Origin: Collinsella aerofaciens
GTDB taxonomy: Bacteria > Actinomycetota > Coriobacteriia > Coriobacteriales > Coriobacteriaceae
Direction of reading: 5' to 3'
Length of the DNA: 64,000 nucleotides
Assembly: GCF_015561195.1 (NCBI RefSeq)
Contig: NZ_JADMSU010000007.1
Span: 1-64,000 of the forward strand
The translations under genes and the position numbers were made by a program. Positions 36,919 through 46,840 of this stretch are shown here, in pieces (position 1 is the first letter of the stretch; every line of letters begins with the position of its first letter). The notes beneath the pieces are model-generated. The model was not told where the DNA came from, made no database searches, and saw only the letters and a list, made by a program, of their open reading frames with translations.

Positions 36919-37010
36919 TAAATCAACACGTTGTTGTTTTAAATGAAGTGAAGTGTAAGAATGGAGCGGGACAAAGACAATAATCAAAATTGTACACGTT
37001 GTTGATTTAA
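36919..37010. promoter_or_regulatory. Two TetR-type operator half-palindromes in the divergent promoter region
   Basis: AAATCAACACGTTGTTG near 36921-36937 and its inverted relative ACACGTTGTTGATTT near 36994-37008 share the core AAATCAACA(A)CGT. They flank the space between the ABC operon and the TetR gene, so the regulator probably represses both. Confidence 0.6.
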
Positions 37011-37046
37011 GGTTGTTCGCGCAGGTAAAAGAGGTAGGAAACACCA

Positions 37047-37670
37047 ATGGCAGGCAAGAGAAATACCGCCACCGAAACAAAACTTCAACAGGCAATCACC
37101 AAACTGCTCTCGGTCAAGACGCTGGACCAGGTCAGCGTGAGCGACATTTGCCGCGAGGCCGGCATCAATCGCGGAACCTTTTATGCGCACTATATAGACA
37201 AGTACGATTTCTTTGATAAGCAAATCGACAGCCTCGTCGCGGTGCTCTCGCAGACCATCCTCGAACCCGTCATGGAGCTCAAAGGCACAACGCCACATGA
37301 ACTTATCCCGCAAGAAGGCGTGCTCAAGGCACTCGTGTACGTTAAGGAGCATTACGACCTGGTGGCTGCGCTCACGCAGCGTGGAACAAACATGCAGCTC
37401 CACGAGCACGTGCAGGACATCATCGGCGAGCTCCTAGAGCAGAGCGCCGCGGCCCAGGGCATAAAGCTAAGCTTTGGCGGTCTCCCCGAGGACTACGGCC
37501 GCGAGATGGTGCTTTCGGGCATCACGGCGGTGATGTGGCTTTGGATCAAAAAGGGATGCGTCGAGTCACCGGAAGAGATTGTGCGAATCGTCTGGACCAA
37601 CAAGAGCTACTCCCCCGAGGAACTGCTCACCGGAACGGTTGCCCAAGAGATCCCCGTTTGTCAAAGCTAG
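37047..37670 (+). CDS. TetR/AcrR family transcriptional regulator
   Basis: This 207-residue protein has the TetR N-terminal helix-turn-helix (ITKLLSVKTLDQVSVSDICREAG, then NRGTFYAHYIDKYDFF, residues 12-60) and a variable ligand-binding C-terminal domain. It is divergent from the ABC exporter genes and probably represses them until a transported compound binds. Confidence 0.9.
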   Translation: MAGKRNTATETKLQQAITKLLSVKTLDQVSVSDICREAGINRGTFYAHYIDKYDFFDKQIDSLVAVLSQTILEPVMELKGTTPHELIPQEGVLKALVYVKEHYDLVAALTQRGTNMQLHEHVQDIIGELLEQSAAAQGIKLSFGGLPEDYGREMVLSGITAVMWLWIKKGCVESPEEIVRIVWTNKSYSPEELLTGTVAQEIPVCQS

Positions 37671-37695
37671 CGCTCAAAATAGTTCCTGAATTGTA

Positions 37696-37755
37696 TTGAC
37701 ATATGAACATGCGCTCATATACTCGAAAGTAAGTTATATGAGCGCATGTTCATAT
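37696..37755 (+). promoter_or_regulatory. Promoter with two ArsR-type operators
   Basis: TTGACA at 37696-37701 and TATACT at 37718-37723 are 16 bases apart. ATATGAACATGCGCTCATAT at 37701-37720 overlaps the promoter, and its exact reverse complement lies at 37736-37755. A third, slightly diverged copy stands at 38475-38494 before the P-type ATPase. These match the AT-rich palindromes bound by ArsR/SmtB repressors. Confidence 0.8.
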
Positions 37756-37769
37756 GAAAGGATATTGCG

Positions 37770-38135
37770 GTGAGCGAACGCACTGATGAAATAAAGACCG
37801 GCGTCGAAGCCGCCGAGTCCGTGGTCCCCACCACCTGCTCGCCCGAGGATCTTCCCGACGAGGAGCTGCTATACGACCTGGCCGACCTGTTTAAGGTTTT
37901 CAGCGACACCACGCGCATCAAAATCCTCTACGCCCTCATGGGTCGCGAGCTCTGCGTGGCTGACATCGCCGAAGCGACCGCGACCTCGCAGTCTGCGGTG
38001 TCGCACCAGCTGCGCACGCTTAAGCAGTCGCACCTGGTCAAGTTCCGCCGCGACGGCCGCAACATTCTCTACTCGCTTGCCGACGATCACGTCTACACCA
38101 TGCTCAACCAGGGCATGAGCCATATCTGCGAATAG
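37770..38135 (+). CDS. ArsR/SmtB family metal-responsive repressor
   Basis: This 121-residue protein is a winged helix-turn-helix regulator. ELCVADIAEATATSQSAVSHQL is the DNA-recognition region, and ELC-V-D resembles the alpha-3 metal site of CadC/ArsR types. A further Cys lies near the N-terminus (TTCSPED). It would leave DNA upon binding Cd, Pb, Zn or a similar ion. It starts with GTG after AAAGGA and leads the metal-efflux cluster. Confidence 0.88.
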   Translation: MSERTDEIKTGVEAAESVVPTTCSPEDLPDEELLYDLADLFKVFSDTTRIKILYALMGRELCVADIAEATATSQSAVSHQLRTLKQSHLVKFRRDGRNILYSLADDHVYTMLNQGMSHICE

Positions 38136-38198
38136 CAATCAACCACGGTATCAGCGCGGCCGGCACCCAGACCGCTAACACAGGGAAAGGAACCCACC

Positions 38199-38417
38199 AT
38201 GAAAAAGCAGTTTAAGCTCGACGAGATCGATTGCGCCAACTGCGCGCGTGAACTTCAGGACGAGCTGGCTAAGCTCGAGGGCGTCAAGTCCGTTTCGGTC
38301 AACTTTATGACCCAGAAGCTGACGCTCGAGGCCGACGACGCCAAGTTCGACGAGGTCCTGGACCGCGTCGTTGAATTCACCGCCGACGCCGAGCCAGACT
38401 GCGAAATCATTCTCTAA
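38199..38417 (+). CDS. Heavy-metal-associated domain protein (metallochaperone-like)
   Basis: This 72-residue single HMA domain has its metal-binding CxxC in IDCANCAREL near residues 11-14. It would bind a soft metal in the cytoplasm and pass it to the P-type ATPase encoded next. That ATPase lacks an N-terminal HMA domain of its own, so this small protein probably takes that part. Confidence 0.85.
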   Translation: MKKQFKLDEIDCANCARELQDELAKLEGVKSVSVNFMTQKLTLEADDAKFDEVLDRVVEFTADAEPDCEIIL

Positions 38418-38516
38418 CCCGCGCATACGTTGACCTGCAGGGCCGCGCTTGCCGCGGCCTTTGCTCGCGAAATTATATGAGCAAGTGTTCATACACTCAA
38501 ATGGGAGGTTTGAATC

Positions 38517-40469
38517 ATGGCAGCCGCCGATCCCAAAAAGAAAAAGAAGAAGCGCAAGAAGAAAGAGTCCCTTGAGCACAAGCGCAACCGCATCCTGGTA
38601 GCACTGGGCATTTTTGCCGTTGTTTATGCCCTCGACGAGCTCGGCGCCCTCACTATCGCATTTGGGGAGCCCGGCAACATCTACGCCAGCTTCGCGCTGT
38701 TCCTCGTGCCGTTTTTGATTGCCGGCTACGACGTACTGCAAAAGGCATTCAATAACATCCGCCGCGGCAAGGCCTTCGACGAGAGTTTCCTTATGGCAGT
38801 CGCGACCATCGGCGCGTTTGCCATGGTGCTCTTCCCCGATACCGACCCGCACATGGCCGAAGGCGCCGCCGTCATGCTGTTCTACCAGGTCGGCGAGCTG
38901 TTCCAGGCATACGCCGTGGGCAAGAGCCGCAAGTCGATCAGTGCCATGATGGACATCGCGCCCGACTACGCTAACGTCGAGCAGCCCGACGGCACGCTCG
39001 AGCAAGTCTTCCCCGATGACATCGCCGTCGGCACTGTCATCGTCGTCAAGCCCGGCGAGCGCGTGCCTATCGATGGCGTCATCGTCGAGGGCGAGACGCA
39101 GCTCGACACCGCTGCCCTCACTGGCGAATCGGTCCCCCGCCCCGCCAAGTCCGGCGACGATATCATCAGCGGCTGCATCAACATGACAGGTCTCATCCAC
39201 GTGCGCACCACCAAGCCCTTTGGCGAGTCCACCGTCGCGCGCGTCCTGGAACTCGTGGAGAATGCCAGCGAAAAGAAGGCGCGCACCGAGAACTTCATCA
39301 CGCGCTTCGCCCGCGTCTACACGCCCGCCGTCACCGGCGCTGCCGCGGTGCTCGCGCTCGGCGGCGGCCTGGTCACCGGTGCCTGGTCCGACTGGATCCT
39401 GCGCGGTCTGACCTTCCTGGTCGTCAGCTGCCCGTGCGCCCTCGTGATCAGCGTTCCGCTGAGCTTCTTTGGCGGCATCGGCGGCGCGTCCAAGCTGGGC
39501 GTTCTCATCAAGGGTTCTAACTACCTCGAGGCGCTTGCCGATGTGGACACCGTCGTCTTTGACAAAACCGGCACGCTCACCAACGGAACGTTCTCGGTCG
39601 TCGCGGTGCACCCCGAGGCTGGCTATACCGAGCAATCGTTGCTTGAAGTCGCAGCCCTTGCTGAATCGTTCTCCGATCACCCCATCGCGCAGTCCGTGCG
39701 CGACGCCTACCAGGGCGAGGTCGACCCCAAGCGCGTGAGCGACTCCGCCAACGACGCGGGCCACGGCGTGACGGCAACCATCGACGGCAAGCACGTCGTC
39801 GTTGGCAACGCCAAGATGCTCGCCGCGGCCGGCGTTGAAGCACCGGACTGCGAGGTTGTCGGCACGATCCTCCACGTGCTCGTTGACGGCGTGTACGCCG
39901 GCCACATCGTGATTGCAGACACCGTTAAGGCCGATGCGGAGCAAACGATTCGCGACCTGCATGCCGCCGGTATCAACCGCACCGTCATGCTCACGGGCGA
40001 CCGCGAGGAGGTTGCAGCGTCTGTGGCCAAGCAACTCGGTCTCGACGAGTTCCACGCGCAGCTCCTGCCGGGCGACAAGGTCGAGCGTGTTGAGGCGCTG
40101 CTCGCGGCCGAAAGTGGCAAGGGCAAGCTCGCCTTTGTCGGCGACGGTATCAACGACGCGCCTGTGCTTACGCGCGCCGATGTGGGCATTGCCATGGGCG
40201 CCATGGGCTCCGACGCCGCGATCGAGGCCGCCGACGTGGTGCTGATGGACGACAAGCCGTCCAACATTTCCCGCGTGATCCGCGTGGCGCGCAAGACCAT
40301 GACGATTGTTTGGCAGAACATCATCTTTGCGCTGGGCATTAAGCTGCTGATTCTGGTGCTTGCGGCACTGGGCATCGCCAATATGTGGCTTGCCGTCTTT
40401 GGCGACGTGGGCGTGGCGATCATCGCCATCCTGAACGCCATGCGCGCGATGGGTGTCAAGAACCTGTAG
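38517..40469 (+). CDS. P1B-type heavy-metal ATPase (Zn/Cd/Pb type)
   Basis: This 650-residue transporter has a Lys-rich N-terminus instead of an HMA domain, the membrane metal site CPC in SCPCALVISVP near residue 305, the phosphorylation motif DKTGTLTNG near 348, the HP locus SDHPIAQSV near 385, and GDGINDAPVL near 542. The CPC motif and the neighbouring ArsR and HMA genes indicate export of Zn, Cd or Pb, not Cu, although this cannot be proven by eye. An own operator copy lies 23 bases upstream, so it can be induced directly. A large nested hairpin follows it. Confidence 0.9.
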   Translation: MAAADPKKKKKKRKKKESLEHKRNRILVALGIFAVVYALDELGALTIAFGEPGNIYASFALFLVPFLIAGYDVLQKAFNNIRRGKAFDESFLMAVATIGAFAMVLFPDTDPHMAEGAAVMLFYQVGELFQAYAVGKSRKSISAMMDIAPDYANVEQPDGTLEQVFPDDIAVGTVIVVKPGERVPIDGVIVEGETQLDTAALTGESVPRPAKSGDDIISGCINMTGLIHVRTTKPFGESTVARVLELVENASEKKARTENFITRFARVYTPAVTGAAAVLALGGGLVTGAWSDWILRGLTFLVVSCPCALVISVPLSFFGGIGGASKLGVLIKGSNYLEALADVDTVVFDKTGTLTNGTFSVVAVHPEAGYTEQSLLEVAALAESFSDHPIAQSVRDAYQGEVDPKRVSDSANDAGHGVTATIDGKHVVVGNAKMLAAAGVEAPDCEVVGTILHVLVDGVYAGHIVIADTVKADAEQTIRDLHAAGINRTVMLTGDREEVAASVAKQLGLDEFHAQLLPGDKVERVEALLAAESGKGKLAFVGDGINDAPVLTRADVGIAMGAMGSDAAIEAADVVLMDDKPSNISRVIRVARKTMTIVWQNIIFALGIKLLILVLAALGIANMWLAVFGDVGVAIIAILNAMRAMGVKNL

Positions 40470-40485
40470 CGCCTGTGGTCCCTCC

Positions 40486-40614
40486 GGCCGGGACCGGGCT
40501 TGGTTTTGAAAACGTCCTCGATCAATGAAGCGCCTCCGTTCTGCTCCTTCGGAGCTACGAACGGGGGCGCTTCTGGTCTGCGGAATGTTTTCAAAACATA
40601 GCCCGGTCCCGGCC
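40486..40614. repeat. Nested 129-nt inverted-repeat structure
   Basis: Outer arms 40486-40513 and 40587-40614 (28 bases, two mismatches) enclose arms 40527-40540 and 40560-40573 (one mismatch), which enclose GCTCC-TTC-GGAGC at 40543-40555. It lies between the convergent ATPase and DtxR-like genes. Confidence 0.85.
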
Positions 40615-40692
40615 TGCGGTGACGTTGCTGGTGGTTCTTGGGCATCGCTTGCTGGCGGGGTTCCTTGTCTGAGTTGGACTTGGTTGGTGGGG

Positions 40693-41070
40693 TTACTGAT
40701 CCCGGTCGCCGTCCCGCCCCAGCATCGATTTCAGCTTCTCAAAGCTCTCCTCGCTCAGGCAATGCTCCATGTGGCAGCCCTCTTGCGACGCGACCTCAGC
40801 CGAAACACCCGCATCCTTCAGCAGCCCCACGAAAAAGCAGTGACGCTCCCACATTTGACGGGCAACCTCAAGACCGCGTTCCGTCAGATGCACGTCGCGT
40901 TTGCCCATCTCCACGTAGCCGGTGCTCTCCAAGGCCGCCATGGCTTTAGAGACGCTTGCTTTGGTTACGCCCAAGTATTCGGCAACGTCGATCGAGCGCA
41001 CGATGCCCTGACGTTCCGATAGGACGTAGATCGATTCGAGATAGTCTTCTCCGGATTCACGTAGGGCCAT
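40693..41070 (-). CDS. DtxR/MntR family metal-dependent repressor
   Basis: This 125-residue protein has the N-terminal winged helix (GEDYLESIYVLSERQ, then VAEYLGVTKASVSKAM) and a short dimerisation domain with CHMEHCLSEESFEKL, where C, H and E residues form the metal site. There is no SH3 domain, as in MntR. It would sense Mn(II) or Fe(II) and repress uptake genes. The rest of its regulon is not visible here. Confidence 0.85.
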   Translation of the reverse strand: MALRESGEDYLESIYVLSERQGIVRSIDVAEYLGVTKASVSKAMAALESTGYVEMGKRDVHLTERGLEVARQMWERHCFFVGLLKDAGVSAEVASQEGCHMEHCLSEESFEKLKSMLGRDGDRDQ

Positions 41071-41279
41071 GGGCCGCCTTTCGCGATGGCTTCTAGTTAG
41101 CCTTTGGATACTTTTACCTGATTCACTTTACCGCAAAAGTTGCCCGTGTCTTACTAGATGTTTAAAAAGTTAGCCGTGTTTCACAAAACGCGCGGGGCGA
41201 AAACAAAATGGGGACGCCCCGCAAGGAGTGTCTCCAACTGCCGGCAGATAAGGAACATCCCCAAGTGCCGAATCCGCAG
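41071..41279. other. Intergenic stretch with a GGGAC-type hairpin remnant
   Basis: This region holds the promoter of the DtxR-like gene and, near 41238-41277, a partial hairpin (TGCCGGCA ... GTGCCG) with a CATCCCC loop similar to the complete element at 58154-58188. No gene is seen. Confidence 0.5.
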
Positions 41280-42050
41280 CTACAGCAGGCCAAAGTGTTT
41301 GGCGGCGTTGTAGATGCCGTCGTCGTCCACGGCGGTCGTCACGTAGGTCGCCGCAGCCTTCACGGTATCCTGCGCGTTGCCCATGGCCACGCTCGTGCCC
41401 ACGGCCGAGAACATCGACAGGTCGTTCTCGCCATCGCCAAAGGCGATCGCCTCGCTCGCGTCGATATCCAGCCGCTCGAGCGTCGCCGCCACGCCCAGGT
41501 CCTTGCCGCCGTTGGCCGGAATAATGTCGCAGAACAGATCACACCAGCGCGTGGTGAGCGAATGCGACACGGTGTCGGTCACGATATGCTCGTCGGCCGG
41601 GTCCACAAAGGCGCAGAACTGGTAGACTGGCGCGTCAAAGGCGTGCTCAAACGGCTCCTCGTGGTAGACAATCCCCGCGTTGCTCCCGGCCGTCACCACG
41701 CGCTCGGACAGGCGGTTCACAAACGAGTTCTCGCCCTGCATACACAGCGAGTCATAGCGCCCCTGCGCCACCTGGTCCACAATCGCCGCGACGTCGTCCG
41801 AATCGATCGGGCAGCTGCGGTAAACGCCCTTGGCATCAAAACAGTGCTGACCCGAAAGCGTGATGTACGCATCCCAACCAAGATCGAACAGCCAATCGGG
41901 CATCTGATAGGTCGGGCGACCCGTGGCGACCACGCACGCAATCCCCTGCTCATGAAAGCTGTCGAGCACCTGCTGCGCCGACGCCGGAATCCGATGGGTC
42001 TTAAAGCTCAGCAACGTGCCGTCGATATCGAAAAACGCGGCCTTGATCAT
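41280..42050 (-). CDS. HAD-superfamily hydrolase, Cof type
   Basis: This 256-residue phosphatase begins IKAAFFDIDGTLLSF, the catalytic DxD motif, and later has the Cof-type motif AIAFGDGENDLSMF near residue 205. The C2 cap is typical of sugar-phosphate or nucleotide phosphatases such as the YbiV and Cof proteins. It lies six bases after the ABC-F gene and is probably co-transcribed with it. Confidence 0.88.
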   Translation of the reverse strand: MIKAAFFDIDGTLLSFKTHRIPASAQQVLDSFHEQGIACVVATGRPTYQMPDWLFDLGWDAYITLSGQHCFDAKGVYRSCPIDSDDVAAIVDQVAQGRYDSLCMQGENSFVNRLSERVVTAGSNAGIVYHEEPFEHAFDAPVYQFCAFVDPADEHIVTDTVSHSLTTRWCDLFCDIIPANGGKDLGVAATLERLDIDASEAIAFGDGENDLSMFSAVGTSVAMGNAQDTVKAAATYVTTAVDDDGIYNAAKHFGLL

Positions 42051-42056
42051 CCTCGC

Positions 42057-43916
42057 CTACTCCTCGCCCTCGAGCTTCTCGCTCGCCTCGAGCCACGCCA
42101 TCTCCAACTCGTCCATGGCGGCGTGGGCCTCGTCGATCTTTGCCTGCTGCTCGCCCAGCGCCGTGTAGTTGGTGGGGTCGACCTGAGCCATCGCGGCCTC
42201 GGCCTCCTCCACGCGGGCGCGCTGCGTCTCCATTTTGCGCTCGAGCGAGCTCACCTCGCGGCGAAGCTTCTGGCGCTCGGCGTTGGAAAGACCGTTGGGT
42301 TGCCCGCTCGACTTGGGCTTTTCGGCCGCAGCCGCCGCGGCACCGGTGTCAAACGTGCCGGTCTTGGCGCTCGGCGCACCCACGGGCTCGCCCTCGGCGG
42401 TGGCGTTGCACAGGCGCAGGTACTGGTCCACGCCGCCGGGCATATGCGTCAGGTGGCCGTCGAGCAGCGCCCACTGCTGGTCGGTCACGCGCTCCATCAA
42501 GAAGCGGTCGTGCGTCACCAGGATTAGCGTGCCGGGCCAGCCGTCGAGCAGGTCCTCGACAATCGCGAGCATGTCGGTATCCAGGTCGTTGCCGGGCTCG
42601 TCCAGGATAAGCACGTTGGGCTCGTCCAGGATCGTCAGCAGCAGCGACAGGCGACGGCGCTGGCCGCCCGAAAGATCGCCGATGCGACTCCAGAGCTGCT
42701 GTGTCGTAAAGCCCAGGCGCTCGCAAAGTTTCTCGGGCGAAGTCTCCTTGCCGTCGATGACGTAGTACTTCTTATAGTTGCCGAGCACCTCGCGGATCGT
42801 GTCACCCATGTAGGGCTCGAGTTCCTCGAGCTGCTGTGACAGAACGCCAAAGCGCACCGTCTGGCCAATCTTCACACGGCCGCGCGTGGGCTCAATCTTG
42901 CCCTGGATCACGTCGAGCAAGGTCGACTTGCCGGCGCCGTTCTCGCCCAAAAGACCATAGCGGTCGCCCGCACCAATGAGCCAGGTCACATCGGTGAGCA
43001 CCTGTTTGGGCGCGCCATCGGTATCCGCATAGCCGGCGTCCACATCGACCACGTCGATAACCTGCTTGCCCAGGCGGCTCACGGCCAGGCGCTTGAGCTC
43101 CAGCTCGTCGCGCACGGGCGGTACGTCGGCGATCAGCTCGCGGGCGGCATCCACGCGAAACTTGGGCTTGGTGGAGCGCGCCTGGGCACCGCGGCTCAGC
43201 CACGCGAGCTCCTTGCGCGCCATGTTGCGGCGGCGCTCCTCGGTGACGGCGGCCATGCGGTCGCGCTCCACGCGCTGCAGGATATATGCCGAGTAGCCGC
43301 CCTCGAAGGGATCAACCTGGCCGTCGTGGACCTCCCACATGCTGGTGCAGACCTCGTCCAAGAACCAGCGATCGTGCGTGACCACGAGCATGGCGCCCTG
43401 ACCGCGCTGCCAGCGAGCCTTAAGATGGCGTGCGAGCCAGTTGATGGTGCGCATGTCCAGGTGGTTGGTGGGCTCGTCGAGCATGAGCACGTCATAGTCG
43501 CCGATCAGCAGGCGCGCGAGGTCCACGCGACGGCGCTGACCGCCCGAGAGCTCGCCCACCGTGCCCTCCCAGGGCACATCGCTAATGAGGCCGGCCAGGA
43601 TCTGGCGCGTGCGGGGGCTCGAGGCCCACTCATACTCGGGCGTGTCGCCCACAACGGCATGATGCACGGTATCAGTGTCGACAAGCTGGTCCTTTTGGCC
43701 GAGCAGTCCGATCGTGGTGCCGCGGCGGTGCGTCACGCGTCCGTCGTCGGGTTCCAGCGTGCCGGCGAGCACGCTCAGCAGCGTCGACTTGCCGTCGCCG
43801 TTTTTACCGACAATACCAATACGGTCGCCCTCGCCCACGCCGAGCGTCACGCTATCGAAAATATGCTTGGTGGGAAACTCTAGGCTGACGGAATCGCATC
43901 CCAAAAGAATCGCCAT
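42057..43916 (-). CDS. ABC-F family ATPase, Uup-like
   Basis: This 619-residue cytoplasmic protein has two ATPase domains without membrane segments: Walker A GIVGKNGDGKST near residue 36 and GLLGENGAGKST near 331, with signatures LSGGQRRRVDLARL and LSGGQRRRLSLLL. A C-terminal coiled coil (LRREVSSLERKMETQRARVEEAE onward) marks the Uup subtype, which acts on ribosomes or branched DNA. The ATG at 43916 has AAGGAG upstream; the 65-codon extension would include a hairpin repeat and is rejected. Confidence 0.88.
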   Translation of the reverse strand: MAILLGCDSVSLEFPTKHIFDSVTLGVGEGDRIGIVGKNGDGKSTLLSVLAGTLEPDDGRVTHRRGTTIGLLGQKDQLVDTDTVHHAVVGDTPEYEWASSPRTRQILAGLISDVPWEGTVGELSGGQRRRVDLARLLIGDYDVLMLDEPTNHLDMRTINWLARHLKARWQRGQGAMLVVTHDRWFLDEVCTSMWEVHDGQVDPFEGGYSAYILQRVERDRMAAVTEERRRNMARKELAWLSRGAQARSTKPKFRVDAARELIADVPPVRDELELKRLAVSRLGKQVIDVVDVDAGYADTDGAPKQVLTDVTWLIGAGDRYGLLGENGAGKSTLLDVIQGKIEPTRGRVKIGQTVRFGVLSQQLEELEPYMGDTIREVLGNYKKYYVIDGKETSPEKLCERLGFTTQQLWSRIGDLSGGQRRRLSLLLTILDEPNVLILDEPGNDLDTDMLAIVEDLLDGWPGTLILVTHDRFLMERVTDQQWALLDGHLTHMPGGVDQYLRLCNATAEGEPVGAPSAKTGTFDTGAAAAAAEKPKSSGQPNGLSNAERQKLRREVSSLERKMETQRARVEEAEAAMAQVDPTNYTALGEQQAKIDEAHAAMDELEMAWLEASEKLEGEE

Positions 43917-43960
43917 ATGCCCTGCTCCTTCGTAGAAATTCAACGTTGTCCATGATAGCG

Positions 43961-44001
43961 AAAACCACCACAAAGGGGGCAGGCACCTTTGTGGTGGTTT
44001 T
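43961..44001. repeat. Hairpin repeat, second copy of the ACCACCACAAAGG family
   Basis: Sixteen-base perfect arms at 43961-43976 and 43986-44001 around the loop GGGCAGGCA. It matches the element at 28096-28130. Confidence 0.9.
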
Positions 44002-44026
44002 GGGCAAGCGCACCAGCACACGACGC

Positions 44027-44063
44027 AAAAAGGCGGGCCATCTCGCAAAAGAGATGACCCGCC
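44027..44063 (-). terminator. Terminator of the pst operon
   Basis: On the - strand GGCGGGTCATCTC pairs with GAGATGGCCCGCC (one G-T pair) and is followed by five T. It lies about 60 bases after the pstB stop. Confidence 0.85.
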
Positions 44064-44119
44064 TCTCCAATCAGTCCCGCGGCAACCGTGGCCGCCGCGG
44101 GCCTCAAGCATGTCCCGGA

Positions 44120-44988
<869 letters not shown>

Positions 44989-44992
<4 letters not shown>

Positions 44993-45915
44993 TCGGCCGT
45001 CATCTTCCTTGCCAGTTGCTTGCCCACGATACGGGCGACCACGTTAAACAGCAGCACGCAAATCATCAGCAGTGCCGCGGTGCCCCAGACGATCTGCTGG
45101 GCCTCGGGGCTGCCCTCGCCATAGATCTTGTAGATGTGCACGGCGAGCGACTCACCGGGGCGGAACACGTTCCAGGCGCAGGTGGGGCTCGACAGGTTAA
45201 AGCTCAAGAAGTTCAGGCGAACCGGCGAGCTCATACCCGAGGTAAAGAGCAGCGCCGCGGCCTCGCCAAACACGCGGCCGGCCGAAAGCACGATGCCGGT
45301 CACGATGGCGGGCATGGCCTCGGGGATCAGGATATGCAGCGTGGCCTCCCAGCGGGTGAGGCCCATAGCCAGGCACGCATCGCGCTGGGCCTGCGGCACG
45401 TCCTCGAGCGCCTGCTGAATCACGCGCACCAGGATGGGGATGTTGAACATGGTGAGCGCGACGGCGCCGGAGATGATGGAGTACTTCCAGCCCAGCTGCA
45501 CCGAGAACACCAGAAAGCCGAACATGCCCACGACAATGGAGGGCAGCGAGGACAGCGTCTCGATGGCGGTGGAGGCGATGTCGCGGATGGGCCCATCGGG
45601 CGCGTACTCAACCAAAAAGACCGCGCCGCCCAGGCTGATGGGCACCGAGATGACCAGGGTAATCAGCAGCAGATAGAACGAATCGAACAGCTGATAGAGT
45701 ACGCCGCCCTGCGTTCCGTTGGCGCGTGACGGCTGCGTGAGAAAGCCCGGCTGGAACAGCGTCGAGATGCCCTCGAACAGGATGTAGGCCACCATGGAGA
45801 CGACGATGAGCATGACGATGGCGACGATCGCCGTCAGCACGCCCGTGGCGATGCGGTCCTGCTTTTGGACACGCCCGAGTCTCGCCTCGTCGATATGGAT
45901 GCGCGTGCTAGCCAC
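44989..45915 (-). CDS. pstA: Phosphate ABC transporter permease PstA
   Basis: This 308-residue protein has six membrane segments and the permease EAA-like loop (ACLAMGLTRWEATLHILIPEA). It forms the membrane channel with PstC. It overlaps pstC by eight bases. Confidence 0.93.
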
Positions 45916-46816
45916 GAGCCTTCGCCCCCTTGCGGCCGATAAGGTGGATGATCAGGATGAAGATGAGGCTCATGCCCATCAGCAGCAGACCGAGCGCCCA
46001 CAGGACATCGTCCTGGGCCGAGCCCTCGGCATAAACCGCCATGGATGTGGTGAGCGTGGTGGTAATGGTGGACGCCGGCGACAGCAGCGACGTCGGCATG
46101 GCCTCGATACCGCCGATAACCATACGCACGGCGAGCGTTTCGCCAAAGGCGCGGGTCATGCCAAGGATGACCGCGGTCATGAGCGACGGCATGGCGGACT
46201 TGAGCACCACGTGCCAGATGGTCTGCCAGCGGGTGTAGCCCAGTGCGAGCGAGCCCTGACGGTAGCTGTCGGGCACGGCGCGCAGGCCATCGACCGAAAG
46301 CGTGGTCATCGTCGGCAGGATCATGACGGCCAGCACGATGGCGCCGGGCAGGATGCCCAGGCCCGTGCTCACGTGGAAAACGCTCTTCATAAGGCCGACG
46401 GCCACGTGAAAACCGATCAGGCCAAAGACGACCGAGGGAATGCCGGTCAAAAGCTCAATAAGTGGTTGAAAGATCTTGGAGCCAAATTTGGGTTGGATCT
46501 CGACCGCAAAGATGGCAGAGCCGATGGCGATGGGCAGCGCGATGAGCGTGGAGAGCACCATGACCGCAAACGAGGTGACGATCAGGGGCAGGGCGCCGGT
46601 ATAAGGCAGGCCGTTTTCGGCTGTGTTGGCCAGGTCCCACTTGGTACCGGTAAAAAACTCGACGACCGAGACGCCGTCCTTAACAAAAGCCGAGAGGCCC
46701 TTTTGGGCGACCATAAAGATGAGCGCGGCAACGACAAGCGTCACGAGCGCTACGCACGCGCCCGTGACGCCCAGGCCCACGTTCTCAAGGTCGCGCTTTG
46801 GCAGCTGTTTTGCCAT
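45908..46816 (-). CDS. pstC: Phosphate ABC transporter permease PstC
   Basis: This 302-residue inner-membrane protein has six membrane segments and the PstC motif LTGIPSVVFGLIG, then SLALGYTRWQTIWHVVL as the ATPase-contact loop. It follows pstS by 24 bases and overlaps pstA. Confidence 0.93.
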   Translation of the reverse strand: MAKQLPKRDLENVGLGVTGACVALVTLVVAALIFMVAQKGLSAFVKDGVSVVEFFTGTKWDLANTAENGLPYTGALPLIVTSFAVMVLSTLIALPIAIGSAIFAVEIQPKFGSKIFQPLIELLTGIPSVVFGLIGFHVAVGLMKSVFHVSTGLGILPGAIVLAVMILPTMTTLSVDGLRAVPDSYRQGSLALGYTRWQTIWHVVLKSAMPSLMTAVILGMTRAFGETLAVRMVIGGIEAMPTSLLSPASTITTTLTTSMAVYAEGSAQDDVLWALGLLLMGMSLIFILIIHLIGRKGAKARG

Positions 46817-46840
46817 TGCAAACCTTTCCGGGGCGATTAC

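Noticed and set aside
38175-40055. 626-codon - strand ORF opposite the P-type ATPase
   Set aside because: The + strand protein has all ATPase motifs; the antisense product shows none.
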